DNA of 63,953 bases from Colwellia sp. Its GTDB lineage: Bacteria > Pseudomonadota > Gammaproteobacteria > Enterobacterales > Alteromonadaceae. Under the pieces are notes generated by a model that did not search any database, had not been told where the DNA came from, and was given only the letters and a program-made list of their open reading frames with translations. The translations under genes and the position numbers were made by a program. Below, in pieces: positions 9,242 to 18,477 of the stretch. Location of the stretch: positions 1 through 63,953 of the forward strand of contig JABSOX010000028.1 of assembly GCA_013215655.1 (NCBI GenBank). The letters run 5' to 3'. How positions within the stretch are numbered: position 1 is the stretch's first letter; every line of letters starts with the position of its first letter.

Positions 9242-10219
9242 ATGGGTGCAAATAGGTTTAGTAATTTCAGAAATGAAGGCGGAATTACTCTGTCAGGAAA
9301 GACAATGCTCTTCAGAAAAGTAGGGCATTCCACCAGCAACTGGTTTAAATCAAAACGTTCTACTTCAAAAATGGACAAGGTTAAGTCAGTCGGGAAATCA
9401 GCCATTACTGATGGGGCAGGTCTAGCAGGTGCAGGCGTCGCAATATTTTCAGTGGCAGCTAGTGTAACAACTGGAGTAGTAGCAATAGTTGGAGGTCCTG
9501 TGACCGCTATTGCCGCAGGAATAGTAACTTTGGGGTTTTTAGCCAAAGGGGCATATTCAAATCGTGATGGTGCACACGCAAAATTACTCCCTTACGTTTA
9601 CAGTATAATTGATGATATGGCGCCAAGGGTAAACATCTATACAAACGCTGAAGGTCTTAAAGAAGCAGCTACAGCTGCTGCTTATTTAATGAAGGAAGCG
9701 CCGTCCCAATATAAAACAATGGCCTCTAAATTACAGACAAGGGAAGATACTTTTAAAAAGTTTTGGAAAGACTACGAAAAAGAAATATCCATGTTTACCG
9801 GTGGACAGTGGAAGGGAATACAAGGAAAAATGGATCAGTATGAAAGGATCCCCCCCGGTCAAAGGTCTGAGAATATGCTAATTGAAATTGTGGGCTATCA
9901 TGAATTTTTAAATAAGGCGAAAGTGAAATCGGAAGGGATGTGGGAACGGCAATCTAAACAAGGAGGTGCCGTTTTTGAATTTATGCGCAGGTTAGTGAAA
10001 GTGGGAAACTACCTACAATGTGCGAGTATTGTTTCACTTGCAACCTACAATGAAGTAGGAATACAACGAAGTGAAGGTGCTGAGAGTGATCCGTTTAAAC
10101 AATGGCAGACCAGTATTGACTACAGAAAATATATACAAGAGATGTCAGACTTTCAATCTGAAGCTGACATTAATTATCGAAATTGGGATGCTTTCGCTCA
10201 AAAAAATGGTGTTAAGTGA
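9242..10219 (+). CDS. unrecognised protein with Gly/Ala-rich hydrophobic hairpin, T6SS accessory region
   Basis: I do not recognise the family. The 325-residue protein has a basic N-terminus, then a Gly/Ala/Val-rich hydrophobic stretch at about residues 53-100 that could form one or two membrane helices or a pore-forming-type hairpin. A charged, mostly helical domain with many Lys/Glu and aromatic residues follows. There is no signal peptide or lipobox. It lies between the clpV-tail remnant and another protein of similar architecture, so a role as T6SS cargo, chaperone or immunity protein is possible but unproven. Confidence 0.7.
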   Translation: MGANRFSNFRNEGGITLSGKTMLFRKVGHSTSNWFKSKRSTSKMDKVKSVGKSAITDGAGLAGAGVAIFSVAASVTTGVVAIVGGPVTAIAAGIVTLGFLAKGAYSNRDGAHAKLLPYVYSIIDDMAPRVNIYTNAEGLKEAATAAAYLMKEAPSQYKTMASKLQTREDTFKKFWKDYEKEISMFTGGQWKGIQGKMDQYERIPPGQRSENMLIEIVGYHEFLNKAKVKSEGMWERQSKQGGAVFEFMRRLVKVGNYLQCASIVSLATYNEVGIQRSEGAESDPFKQWQTSIDYRKYIQEMSDFQSEADINYRNWDAFAQKNGVK

Positions 10220-10436
10220 TCTCTGTTTAGGACAAAAATATGTATCTATGGACACTAATTTCCTATTCTGAATTTTTTCACGAAAAAAAATATATTAGGC
10301 CAAAATATAGTGTTATAGAGAAAATTAAGTAGCTCATTTCTATTCAATGACTCTTGAAAGCTATCGTGCCAAGCACTATGCTTTATTTATAATAATTTAG
10401 TTATAAAAATTAAACTTTTTAGAAAGGAAGTACTTT

Positions 10437-12119
10437 GTGAAATTTGACGACGGTTACAAAAAACGAGCAGCAAATTTAATAAAAGATGCCAAGAAAAAAG
10501 CATATTCTAGTAAGACCAGTGTTGCCTTTAAAAATTACAAAGCAGACGGGCCTGTTGGTAGAATTCTCACCGTTGCTGGTGGTTCGCTTATGATTTCAGT
10601 TACAGCAGCTGTTGCCGGTTCAGTTGCCTTGGCAGCAGGTATTGCCGCATCTGCCGTGACTTTTGGTATTGCCCCTGCGGTTTCAATTGTACTGACTTAC
10701 GCACTTGCCAAAGCTGGAGGCGAGTTTTGGTATCAGAAGAAAAGTAAACAACTTAAAAAAGGTATTTCAGACGATGAGCCATGGGCTTTAACTATTAACG
10801 ATCCTGCTTTATTAGTACCCGGCATTTCTAAGGTACTAAAAAAATGGACCCGTGTACATCGTCGAGCAACCCAGCTACAAGGTGGAGTACGTGGTACCGC
10901 TACCGGGGCTAGGCATTCTTTAACATCGATGCGTGCAGCGATGAAAAATACTCGTTTAGGACGCAGGATTTATAAAACCGAAGAAACGATGTTTAGCCCG
11001 TTTGGTAAAGCTTCAACGGATCACGAGCTCAGTGATCGTCTTTATGAACTACGTTTTTATTCGCAAATGTTATTTAATTATGTTCGTACCTTAATCGATG
11101 ATGTCGCAATTAAAGAACGTGATGGTGTTGTTGATATGTGTGAACTTGCCTATATCCATGTCCTGAGGCAAGTAGATTTTACCGGTCAACATCAACACTG
11201 TAAAAACTGTTATGGCATGTCAGACAAACAAGTTAAATCTCGTTTAAAAGAATTTGAAAGAATGGCACAAACGTCAAGTAATGGCCAAAAGACACAAGCT
11301 TCATTTGTAGTAAAAGGAGGACCTAGCAATGGACTATTACAACAAATGACCAATAGAAGTTCACATATTTCAAATAGCAACGCGTTGTTAGCAAACCTCC
11401 AGATGATCCAAACGAATGCTGATGATAATAACCGTAAAATGGAAAAGACGGCGAACGATCAAATGAACACGTGGGGCATGCGATTAGCCCAAGGTTCACC
11501 GGAGGCAACGGCTGCATATCAAGCCGTCACTAAAACAGCCTATATGGCAGAAGGTGCTGCACAACAAACTGTTGGTGACGCAGTTTCTTTTGTGGCGACT
11601 AAAGGAGGTTATGGTGCAGCATCGGTAGTATTTACAGAATTTGCTTTAACCGTTAAAAACAGGCTCACTCGCCACTCTGTTCTTAAACGCACTGGTCAAG
11701 CTTTTGATTTAACACAGGAAGGGAATGGTGCTCGTAATGAAGCCACGGCCGAGTTTGAAGACTTGCTTAAATCAACAGACATCACTAAACGAGGATATCG
11801 AGTCGCCACTAAAGTTGCTTCGTATATTACAAAATTGTCTGAAATAAAAGCAACACTTCAACCGACCTTCAATAAACTAGCACAACAAAATAACCAAGCT
11901 ATTTTCTCATCGTGTGACGAAGCTCATGAATTTGTTTATGGGTTAAATTACTATTTTAGAAATTGTGAAAAATTTATCGCTTTTCTTGTTTATCTCGAAA
12001 CTATTCTTATCGATGTTGACTTAAAAGTTGCCACGTTAAATATCGGCCCTAGTGTAGGAAGTATTATCGATACCTCTTTACATGCCTCCATTCCACCAAA
12101 ACCTAAAACCGTAAAATAG
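10437..12119 (+). CDS. unrecognised protein with N-terminal hydrophobic segment, T6SS accessory region
   Basis: The family is unknown to me. The GTG start at 10437 is supported by an AGAAAGGAAG ribosome site. The 560-residue protein has a basic N-terminus, a 50-residue Ala/Gly/Val-rich hydrophobic region (about 41-92) like that of the preceding gene, and a long soluble part with a His/Cys cluster (HQHCKNCYGM) that could bind metal. The C-terminal third is helical. It precedes the TssB-TssC-like fusion gene by under 100 bases, which suggests that the two work together. Confidence 0.75.
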   Translation: MKFDDGYKKRAANLIKDAKKKAYSSKTSVAFKNYKADGPVGRILTVAGGSLMISVTAAVAGSVALAAGIAASAVTFGIAPAVSIVLTYALAKAGGEFWYQKKSKQLKKGISDDEPWALTINDPALLVPGISKVLKKWTRVHRRATQLQGGVRGTATGARHSLTSMRAAMKNTRLGRRIYKTEETMFSPFGKASTDHELSDRLYELRFYSQMLFNYVRTLIDDVAIKERDGVVDMCELAYIHVLRQVDFTGQHQHCKNCYGMSDKQVKSRLKEFERMAQTSSNGQKTQASFVVKGGPSNGLLQQMTNRSSHISNSNALLANLQMIQTNADDNNRKMEKTANDQMNTWGMRLAQGSPEATAAYQAVTKTAYMAEGAAQQTVGDAVSFVATKGGYGAASVVFTEFALTVKNRLTRHSVLKRTGQAFDLTQEGNGARNEATAEFEDLLKSTDITKRGYRVATKVASYITKLSEIKATLQPTFNKLAQQNNQAIFSSCDEAHEFVYGLNYYFRNCEKFIAFLVYLETILIDVDLKVATLNIGPSVGSIIDTSLHASIPPKPKTVK

Positions 12120-12207
12120 AGATTTAGAGGGGGTGTTCTGGATACATGGCCAGTGTCACAAGTAGTTGACCTCTTACCGTTTTAACCATTTTATTTTGGA
12201 GATAACA

Positions 12208-13647
12208 ATGTCAGGTCGACTTAATTTTGAATATGGATTTAATACTAATACCGCTCAACCGCTTGATAACGATACACCGATGAGAGTTTATTTTTTAGGT
12301 GATTTTACCGGCACTAAAGCAGCAACTAAAAATAGCAGCATCAACAAAATCGTAAAAATAGACATCGATAACTTTGATGACGTTATGATTAAGTTATCGC
12401 CTTTGGTTAGTTTACCCTCAGGGCATCTGCTCACTTTTAATGAGCTAGAAGACTTTCATCCTGACAATATTTTTGAGCATGCAATTTTTAAGGATTTACG
12501 CCGTTTAAAGCGAGAGTTGGGTAATTCAGCTACGGCAAAAAGTGCTGCTAATGAAATTATGTCAAGTTATCAGTTGGAGGCGGAAACAGTAACTCAAATA
12601 AGCCACGATGCTGATACTTCTAACACTGAAATTACCGAGGATAAAAACGTTGAAGGCAGCGATGATATGTTTGAGCGCCTCTTAGGTAAAAAACAATCTA
12701 CACCACCTTCGACTAGCTCTGCTACCTCTAATATTTCCGCTATAGGGAATTTGGATCGCTTTTTAGGGGATTTACTTAGTCCTCATATTATTAAAGACAC
12801 TAAACCTGAGCACAAAAGCTTGATGATCTTCATTGATAGCGCCATAGAAGAATTGATGAAATCTATATTACATTCAGACGAATTTCAAAGGTTAGAGTCT
12901 GCTTGGCGATCGGTAAGAGATGTAATATTTAATGAAGAATATGACGAAGAAAACCAATTTTTTTATTTGGTAAATACCGATGAAGAAGCCCTTAATTTAG
13001 CTGTGACTGGAGATACGCATTTAGTCTCAACTCTTAGTCGACATATAAAAAATACCGATGTTGATTGTTACGATGTGCTTGTTGGTAACTATCAGTTTTC
13101 GGCGACGAATGATGATGTAACGACCTTAAATTATCTCGCCAGTATCGCTGAAGTTCTAAAATGCAAGTTTGTTAGTGCAGCGAACAAAGACTTAATTGAT
13201 ACTAACGAGGGTTCGCTTTGGCATCAATTTAGACAAACGCCACAAGCAAGCCATGTCGCTCTTAGCTATCCACAAGTGCTATTGCGTATTCCCTATGGTA
13301 AGAAACATGATGAGATTGATGTGTTTGCTTTTGAAGAGTTTAGCCAAAGGCATCAGCACGACAATTTATTATGGGGGAACTCAGCCTTTGCTTGTGCAAG
13401 ATTATTGATCAGGCAATTCCATGGTCAGGGAAATAGGCAGGACACATTAGATGCAAATATAACCGAGCTGCCCGCTTTTGTTTATAGCGAAGATGATGAG
13501 CAAATATTACAAGCCTGTGGCGAATATCTTTTGTCAGAGCAACAGCTCATTGATATTCGAAATAAAGGTATAATGGCATTTGCTAGCTTTCGCAACAAAA
13601 ATAGCATTCGATTATTTGGCGATGATATATATGCGGTGAGTGCTTAA
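12208..13647 (+). CDS. TssB-TssC-like sheath fusion protein, T6SS accessory
   Basis: This protein joins features of both sheath subunits. Residues about 20-65 match the TssB/VipA start (RVYFLGDFTG, then KIDIDNFDDVMIKLSP), followed by FNELEDFHPDNIF. After a Ser/Thr-rich linker the C-terminal half matches TssC/VipB (MKSILHSDEFQRLESAWRSV and later segments). I chose the ATG at 12208 because of the TTGGAGA ribosome site; a TTG at 12166 lacks one. At 479 residues it is shorter than TssB plus TssC. The true TssC lies at the window start, so this is an additional sheath-like protein. Its role is unknown; it could cap, decorate or scaffold. Confidence 0.75.
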   Translation: MSGRLNFEYGFNTNTAQPLDNDTPMRVYFLGDFTGTKAATKNSSINKIVKIDIDNFDDVMIKLSPLVSLPSGHLLTFNELEDFHPDNIFEHAIFKDLRRLKRELGNSATAKSAANEIMSSYQLEAETVTQISHDADTSNTEITEDKNVEGSDDMFERLLGKKQSTPPSTSSATSNISAIGNLDRFLGDLLSPHIIKDTKPEHKSLMIFIDSAIEELMKSILHSDEFQRLESAWRSVRDVIFNEEYDEENQFFYLVNTDEEALNLAVTGDTHLVSTLSRHIKNTDVDCYDVLVGNYQFSATNDDVTTLNYLASIAEVLKCKFVSAANKDLIDTNEGSLWHQFRQTPQASHVALSYPQVLLRIPYGKKHDEIDVFAFEEFSQRHQHDNLLWGNSAFACARLLIRQFHGQGNRQDTLDANITELPAFVYSEDDEQILQACGEYLLSEQQLIDIRNKGIMAFASFRNKNSIRLFGDDIYAVSA

Positions 13648-13673
13648 CCCAAGTTTAAATTAGTTAAACTTCT

Positions 13674-13701
13674 AGCTGAGATAAATTTAATTATCTCAGC
13701 T
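13674..13701. terminator. hairpin between convergent genes
   Basis: A perfect 11-bp stem AGCTGAGATAA / TTATCTCAGCT with a 6-base loop lies between the converging sheath-fusion gene and lapD. Neither side has a long T run, so termination strength is uncertain. Confidence 0.5.
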
Positions 13702-13732
13702 TACTCCGCGTTGCTATGCCAGTTAGTACACT

Positions 13733-15655
13733 CTACAACGACAGGTCTTCAGGAGGTAATATATACCCTTGATAACCATCAGCTCTTAAAGACGTAAACT
13801 GTTCCAGTTGTGCTTGGTCTTCAATACCGGTGATGATCACTTCAATGTTCAAGCCTTTAGCAACATTCATTAATGCACGGCATAATTCATTGCTTTGATT
13901 TAATTTTTCATAGAATGCAAACGACTGATCTAGTTTAATATAGTCAGGTTGTATTTTTTGTAAATAATCTAGGGAACCTATTTGACGTCCACATTGGTCA
14001 ATACCTACTTTTGCTCCGGCAGATCTTATAACTTCGGCAAGGTGGTTACATTGCTCAAAAGAATTGATTAATGCTGATTCAGGCATTTCAAAAAGAATAC
14101 GACCAACATGTGCTGATTTTTTAAGGAATTTTCCAAGCCATAAAGCAAATTCTGGATCTAATAAGCTATCGTGGGTTAAATTAATGGCAATAGGTTGTTG
14201 TGCTAGTTTTAGAATGTTTTTTCGCTCAATGGTTTCCAATAAACATCGGTCAAGTTGGCTACCTAAAGATAACAATTCAATAAACGGCATAAATTCAGCA
14301 GCGCTTACTATTTGCCCATCAATATTTAAACGACAATATATTTCACGTTGAATAACATCATTTGTTGTCATACTGGTAATTGGCTGCCATTGAAAGACAA
14401 AATGATTGTTATTTATCGAGTCTTCTAGTTTGCTGCGCCATTGTTCACGGCTATATTTTTGAGCTTGTTTTGCATCAATCCAATGACTTATTTTTCCTTC
14501 TCTAAGCGCTTGTTGTAATGCATTGTCCGACTGTGACATTAAGTCAGCTGGTGTCATACCATCAATACGTTGACTAACCCCTAAAGTAAACTGAGTGTTC
14601 GCAGGACAACCTGCCTTGGTAATTTCTTGATTGATGATCCGGATAAGCGTTTGTAAATATGTTTCTATTTGATGATGTTCGGCTTTGGTAATTAAAAATG
14701 CAAATTCGATGTTGCTGATACGAGCAATGATGCTCTCTGTTATTTCTGGTAACTCTACTTTCATCCTATTGGATAATACTTTGATGATTTCATCACGTCC
14801 TTGATAACCGTACTTACTGTGAATTTCATCTAACCAATTAAACTTTGCAAGTATTAAACCTCCGTAACCCGGTTCATTTAACCAGTTATTAAGCTGTGCT
14901 GATAAATACTGGCGATTAGGTAAGTGAGATACTTGGTCAATTAGTTTGTCTTCTTTAAGTTCGTTGACCTCTTGGTCTAGTGTTGAAAAAACTTGTTTTA
15001 ATTGCCCCGACATTGAGTTAATCGCAATAACAACATCTTGTAGTTCCGTCGTTTCTGGTAAGTCGATATCTTGTCCAAAGTTACGTTGTGCAATTTCTTT
15101 TGCTTGTACTGCGATACCATTAAGGGGTTTTAATATTTTGTTCAACCTAAGGCGAAGCGCAAAAATAGATAGAATAAACAACAAAGACAAAATCATAATA
15201 GTGTCGTTCATTATTCGCCATAATTCTTGATAACCTAATGCCGGATGTCCCTCAATTTCAAGGGTTGCAAGTTGCATCCACCCAGAAGTAATGACACTTT
15301 GTTTTGTTTGAGCTTCGAATAACTCCAAGTCAATCAACCATTGAGGCACACCCTCTATAACGATTGGGTTTTCCCACGTTTGTTTTTTGTTATCTGCCAG
15401 CCAAGTTAAGGTGACTTTCCGATAAAAGCCGCCTTCAAAAATAACGTTTACCAATGTTTCAGCAGAAACAACATCTCCTGTTTCTACATGAGGTTGTAAC
15501 ATTAAGCCTAATGAAGTCATGGTATTATTAAGATCATTTTCCATCTGTTGACTCATAAAGTCTCGTGCCTGAGTGAACTGAAAGTAAACCAAACTGGTCA
15601 TCACGAGGAGAAACAGTCCAAATAATAATGAGTTTATTTGTCTAAATAGGGTCAT
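13733..15655 (-). CDS. lapD: LapD-type c-di-GMP receptor controlling adhesin release
   Basis: LapD is an inner-membrane receptor. When its degenerate EAL domain binds c-di-GMP, its periplasmic domain holds the LapG protease so the adhesin stays on the cell. The 640-residue protein has a first membrane helix at about 6-26, a LapD/MoxY periplasmic domain (about 27-150), a second helix (152-170), HAMP (to about 225), GGDEF (240-370) and EAL (385-635). Both catalytic motifs are degenerate: RISNIEFAF replaces RxGGDEF and EIYCRL replaces ExLxR. It should therefore bind but not make or break c-di-GMP. It lies 4 bases after lapG in the same operon. Confidence 0.92.
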   Translation of the reverse strand: MTLFRQINSLLFGLFLLVMTSLVYFQFTQARDFMSQQMENDLNNTMTSLGLMLQPHVETGDVVSAETLVNVIFEGGFYRKVTLTWLADNKKQTWENPIVIEGVPQWLIDLELFEAQTKQSVITSGWMQLATLEIEGHPALGYQELWRIMNDTIMILSLLFILSIFALRLRLNKILKPLNGIAVQAKEIAQRNFGQDIDLPETTELQDVVIAINSMSGQLKQVFSTLDQEVNELKEDKLIDQVSHLPNRQYLSAQLNNWLNEPGYGGLILAKFNWLDEIHSKYGYQGRDEIIKVLSNRMKVELPEITESIIARISNIEFAFLITKAEHHQIETYLQTLIRIINQEITKAGCPANTQFTLGVSQRIDGMTPADLMSQSDNALQQALREGKISHWIDAKQAQKYSREQWRSKLEDSINNNHFVFQWQPITSMTTNDVIQREIYCRLNIDGQIVSAAEFMPFIELLSLGSQLDRCLLETIERKNILKLAQQPIAINLTHDSLLDPEFALWLGKFLKKSAHVGRILFEMPESALINSFEQCNHLAEVIRSAGAKVGIDQCGRQIGSLDYLQKIQPDYIKLDQSFAFYEKLNQSNELCRALMNVAKGLNIEVIITGIEDQAQLEQFTSLRADGYQGYILPPEDLSL

Positions 15656-15659
15656 TTCT

Positions 15660-16376
15660 TTAAAACTCCAGCTTTAGCTTGGGTTGTTTAAGTGTTGCAG
15701 TATTAATACGTTGACGAAGGTCACGCCAAGACTTCAGACGTGAAGATTTACCGCTAAGTACACCACGTCCTTTTTCTTTATTTAGCCATAGCTGACTGCC
15801 ATTAAAGCTATATATTGGTGTAAGGTCGTTACGTTGAGTCGCTGGTTTTATCCGTCCATCGATATTATCCAAAATGAGAGGAATAGAACCTGGAGTATCG
15901 TAATAGGCAAGTACCATATGGTATTGATTGAGGTTTATCGCTTTAACCATAGTGATCCTCATTTTTTCATCAGGAATGCCTAATTCTAGTAACGTATAAT
16001 ATTTGGCAATTGAATAGTCTTCACAATCTCCGCCATTAACACCAATGAACTCAACAGGGGTAGCCCAATAATTGTTAACCCCCCAGAGTTTGATGTCATC
16101 AATGAAACGAAACATATTAAAAAAGCGATTCACTTTTTTTAATGTTTCTTTTTCTGTAACGTCAGTTTCCTGCTTCATCAGTTTGAACCAAGCTCTGCCT
16201 CGTTTCCCTGCTCTTTGTCCATACGTTTTTTCCAAAGAGGTAATAATTTTAGCCTCATCTAGTTGTGAGGCTTGAGATGCATAGAGTGCTGATAATAGCG
16301 AAAAGCTCAGGAGTAATACTGGAATGGGCTTTGATAACATCCATGTTATTAAATGGCTCGTTCTCATATTACTCAA
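15660..16376 (-). CDS. lapG: LapG periplasmic cysteine protease
   Basis: LapG is a bacterial transglutaminase-like cysteine protease (BTLCP family) that cuts the N-terminal retention module of LapA-type adhesins at a di-alanine site. The 238-residue protein has an N-terminal hydrophobic signal segment. The catalytic triad is visible as Cys118 (GGDCEDYS), His153 (YHMVLAY) and Asp170 (LILDNIDGR). It is 4 bases from lapD and 6 bases from the OmpA-like gene. Its substrate is the adhesin at 22131-25787, which has a TAAG site. Confidence 0.93.
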   Translation of the reverse strand: MSNMRTSHLITWMLSKPIPVLLLSFSLLSALYASQASQLDEAKIITSLEKTYGQRAGKRGRAWFKLMKQETDVTEKETLKKVNRFFNMFRFIDDIKLWGVNNYWATPVEFIGVNGGDCEDYSIAKYYTLLELGIPDEKMRITMVKAINLNQYHMVLAYYDTPGSIPLILDNIDGRIKPATQRNDLTPIYSFNGSQLWLNKEKGRGVLSGKSSRLKSWRDLRQRINTATLKQPKLKLEF

Positions 16377-16382
16377 TGTTCA

Positions 16383-17024
16383 TTACAGTGTCTGCTCAAC
16401 GGTATAAATCGTCCACAGCATGTCATCTACATGTTTAGTATGAGTTAATTCAGCCATAATACGACGATTAATAGCATGAGCTTCAGGTGTATCACCCTCT
16501 TCTTCTAATCGTTCAAACCCATAACCAACTGATGAGACACGTTGCTCTGAAAGATTAAAATCATTAACTAGCACAAAAGCGACTGCATTAGCTCTATTAT
16601 CAGATAGTGCTTGGTTTAAATCACCATCGCCCACCATACTAGTGTGCCCCTCAATAACTACGTTAAGCTCTTGGTGCTTCTCCAGAAACTCGGCTAGTTC
16701 TTTAATTTTTCCATAAGCAGAACTTGGAATAACATAAGAGTTGTTGGCAAATTTGATATCAACATTAAGCGGCTCTATACTGGGTGTTTGTCTTCCACAT
16801 CCATAATTATCTATAGTGGCTCCTAACACAGTATTTGCACACTTTTCTCGTGCTTCAATAACACCATCTTTATCATAATCATCTAGATTTTTTAATTGCT
16901 CAACAGAGCTTTCCATTACGACGATGCTAGTTTCGGCACAAGACGTTATCAAAAAAGCACAAAATATGACAGTTAACAACTTTGTAGTTGTACCAATTCT
17001 TGTTAGTTGTAGATTATTCATTAT
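16383..17024 (-). CDS. OmpA-family outer-membrane lipoprotein in the lap operon
   Basis: This is a predicted lipoprotein that binds peptidoglycan. From the ATG at 17024, which has an AGGGAG ribosome site, the 213-residue protein starts with a signal peptide ending in the lipobox LITSC. It then has a short TSP3-like calcium motif (DDYDKDGVIEAREKC) and an OmpA C-terminal domain with NVVIEGHTS and LSDNRANAV. Upstream in-frame starts up to 17108 overlap tolC and lack ribosome sites. The gene overlaps the tolC stop by 11 bases. Such a protein may anchor the export channel to the wall (inference). Confidence 0.85.
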   Translation of the reverse strand: MMNNLQLTRIGTTTKLLTVIFCAFLITSCAETSIVVMESSVEQLKNLDDYDKDGVIEAREKCANTVLGATIDNYGCGRQTPSIEPLNVDIKFANNSYVIPSSAYGKIKELAEFLEKHQELNVVIEGHTSMVGDGDLNQALSDNRANAVAFVLVNDFNLSEQRVSSVGYGFERLEEEGDTPEAHAINRRIMAELTHTKHVDDMLWTIYTVEQTL

Positions 17025-18420
17025 TAGCTCCCTGTTCATAATTATGCTCCCCTTGCCATGCTGACGAACGAGTGACACGTAACGAGTCAAGCAACTGTCC
17101 TGTAACATTTAATAAACGATATCTTGCACTAAGTTCACTAAATTTTGCATCCAAATAATCTTGGCGCGCTTGAAAAAGTTCATTTTCTGTATCAAGTAAA
17201 TCCAATAAGTTTCTTTGCCCTAAACTAAATTGTTCTTTATACGCTAATTGCGTTTCTTTGGAGGTGATAATATGTTGTTTGATGTATTGTTTTTGTAAAC
17301 CCAACATTTCAAAAGCATTCCACGCAAGTCCAAAACTTTCAGTTACTTGACGATGGGCACTATAATTTATTTCTTTTGCCTCAGTCACTTTATATGCGGC
17401 GCCACGCTCTTGCGCTGAATCCCTGCCACCGGAAAATAAATTGTACCTTAAACGCAACATCGCGGTTACTTCGTTACGATGCCCTCCTACATTTGCAAAG
17501 GTACGGTTGAGACCCGTTTCTCCTGCAATATCATTGTCAGAACTTGCACTTAGCTCAAATGACAATGTTGGATAATAGCCTGCTTTGGTGGATTTTTTAA
17601 AAGAACGCGCCGCATTAATATCCTGTTGTGCCGATTTTATAACGGGATGATGTTCAATCGCAAAATTTAAGCCATTGTCATGATTTTTAGGTAACATATC
17701 AGCATCGGGTACCGGCATTACCAAGTCTTTTGGTGGGGTATTTGTTAAACGTATAAATTGTGTTCTGGCATCTAAAGAATTATTACGTGCAGCAATCATA
17801 TTTGATTGTGCTCGCGCTAGTCGTCCGGTAACTTGCGACAAATCAGCAACGCTGCCCAATCCTGATTCCGTACGTTCTTTTATTTGTTCATAGATTACCT
17901 GATGAGAGGCAATGTTTCTTTCAGCTAATACAATCAGTTGCTCTGTTTTCAAATAATTCAAGTAGGATTTACTTACTTGTAACGCAAGGTCTTCAGCTGT
18001 TGCAATCAATGTCCATTTTTCAGCACTCGCCTCATACGTCGTGCGGTCTATTTCATTGCTGGTAAACATTCCATCAAAAATAATTTGTCTGAGACTAAGA
18101 CCAAATTCACCACGATATTCGTCAGTTTTACCATCATCATAACCAAATGAGCTTCTGCGATTACCGGGATTGTCGGTATGTTCATAACCATAACCAGCCG
18201 TTAGGTCAATAGTCGGTAAATAGCCTGCTGATGCTCGATTAACATCTTCTTCTTTTGACTTAAATCGAGCAAATGATTGACGGATATCTGGATGAGAGTC
18301 CAGTGCATACGCAACAGCTTCTTCCAAACTCTGTGCGTTTACTTGGGTAGAACATAGTACAGACAAGTTCAGCAATCCAATTGCTCCTATCCTACTAAGT
18401 TTACATTTAGTTAATTTCAT
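17014..18420 (-). CDS. TolC-family outer-membrane channel of the adhesin exporter (LapE-like)
   Basis: This is the outer-membrane component of the type I secretion system. The 468-residue protein has a signal peptide ending near VNAQS, then the two-fold repeated outer-membrane efflux protein architecture: SLEEAVAYALDSHPDIRQS at the start, GLGSVADLSQV in the first repeat and SLGQRNLLDLLDTENELFQAR in the second. It follows the HlyD gene by 57 bases and is coupled to the OmpA lipoprotein. It should export the adjacent adhesin. Confidence 0.9.
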   Translation of the reverse strand: MKLTKCKLSRIGAIGLLNLSVLCSTQVNAQSLEEAVAYALDSHPDIRQSFARFKSKEEDVNRASAGYLPTIDLTAGYGYEHTDNPGNRRSSFGYDDGKTDEYRGEFGLSLRQIIFDGMFTSNEIDRTTYEASAEKWTLIATAEDLALQVSKSYLNYLKTEQLIVLAERNIASHQVIYEQIKERTESGLGSVADLSQVTGRLARAQSNMIAARNNSLDARTQFIRLTNTPPKDLVMPVPDADMLPKNHDNGLNFAIEHHPVIKSAQQDINAARSFKKSTKAGYYPTLSFELSASSDNDIAGETGLNRTFANVGGHRNEVTAMLRLRYNLFSGGRDSAQERGAAYKVTEAKEINYSAHRQVTESFGLAWNAFEMLGLQKQYIKQHIITSKETQLAYKEQFSLGQRNLLDLLDTENELFQARQDYLDAKFSELSARYRLLNVTGQLLDSLRVTRSSAWQGEHNYEQGANNE

Positions 18421-18477
18421 GAATAATTCCGTTTTATTGTTATTTATTATTTATTATCACTTATTTTTAAAAAATCA

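Noticed and set aside
10071-10271. 66-residue frame overlapping the 9242 gene
   Set aside because: Out-of-frame shadow of the end of a better-supported gene.
12166-12207. TTG start adding 14 residues to the sheath fusion
   Set aside because: No ribosome site; the ATG at 12208 has one and begins with the family-like sequence.
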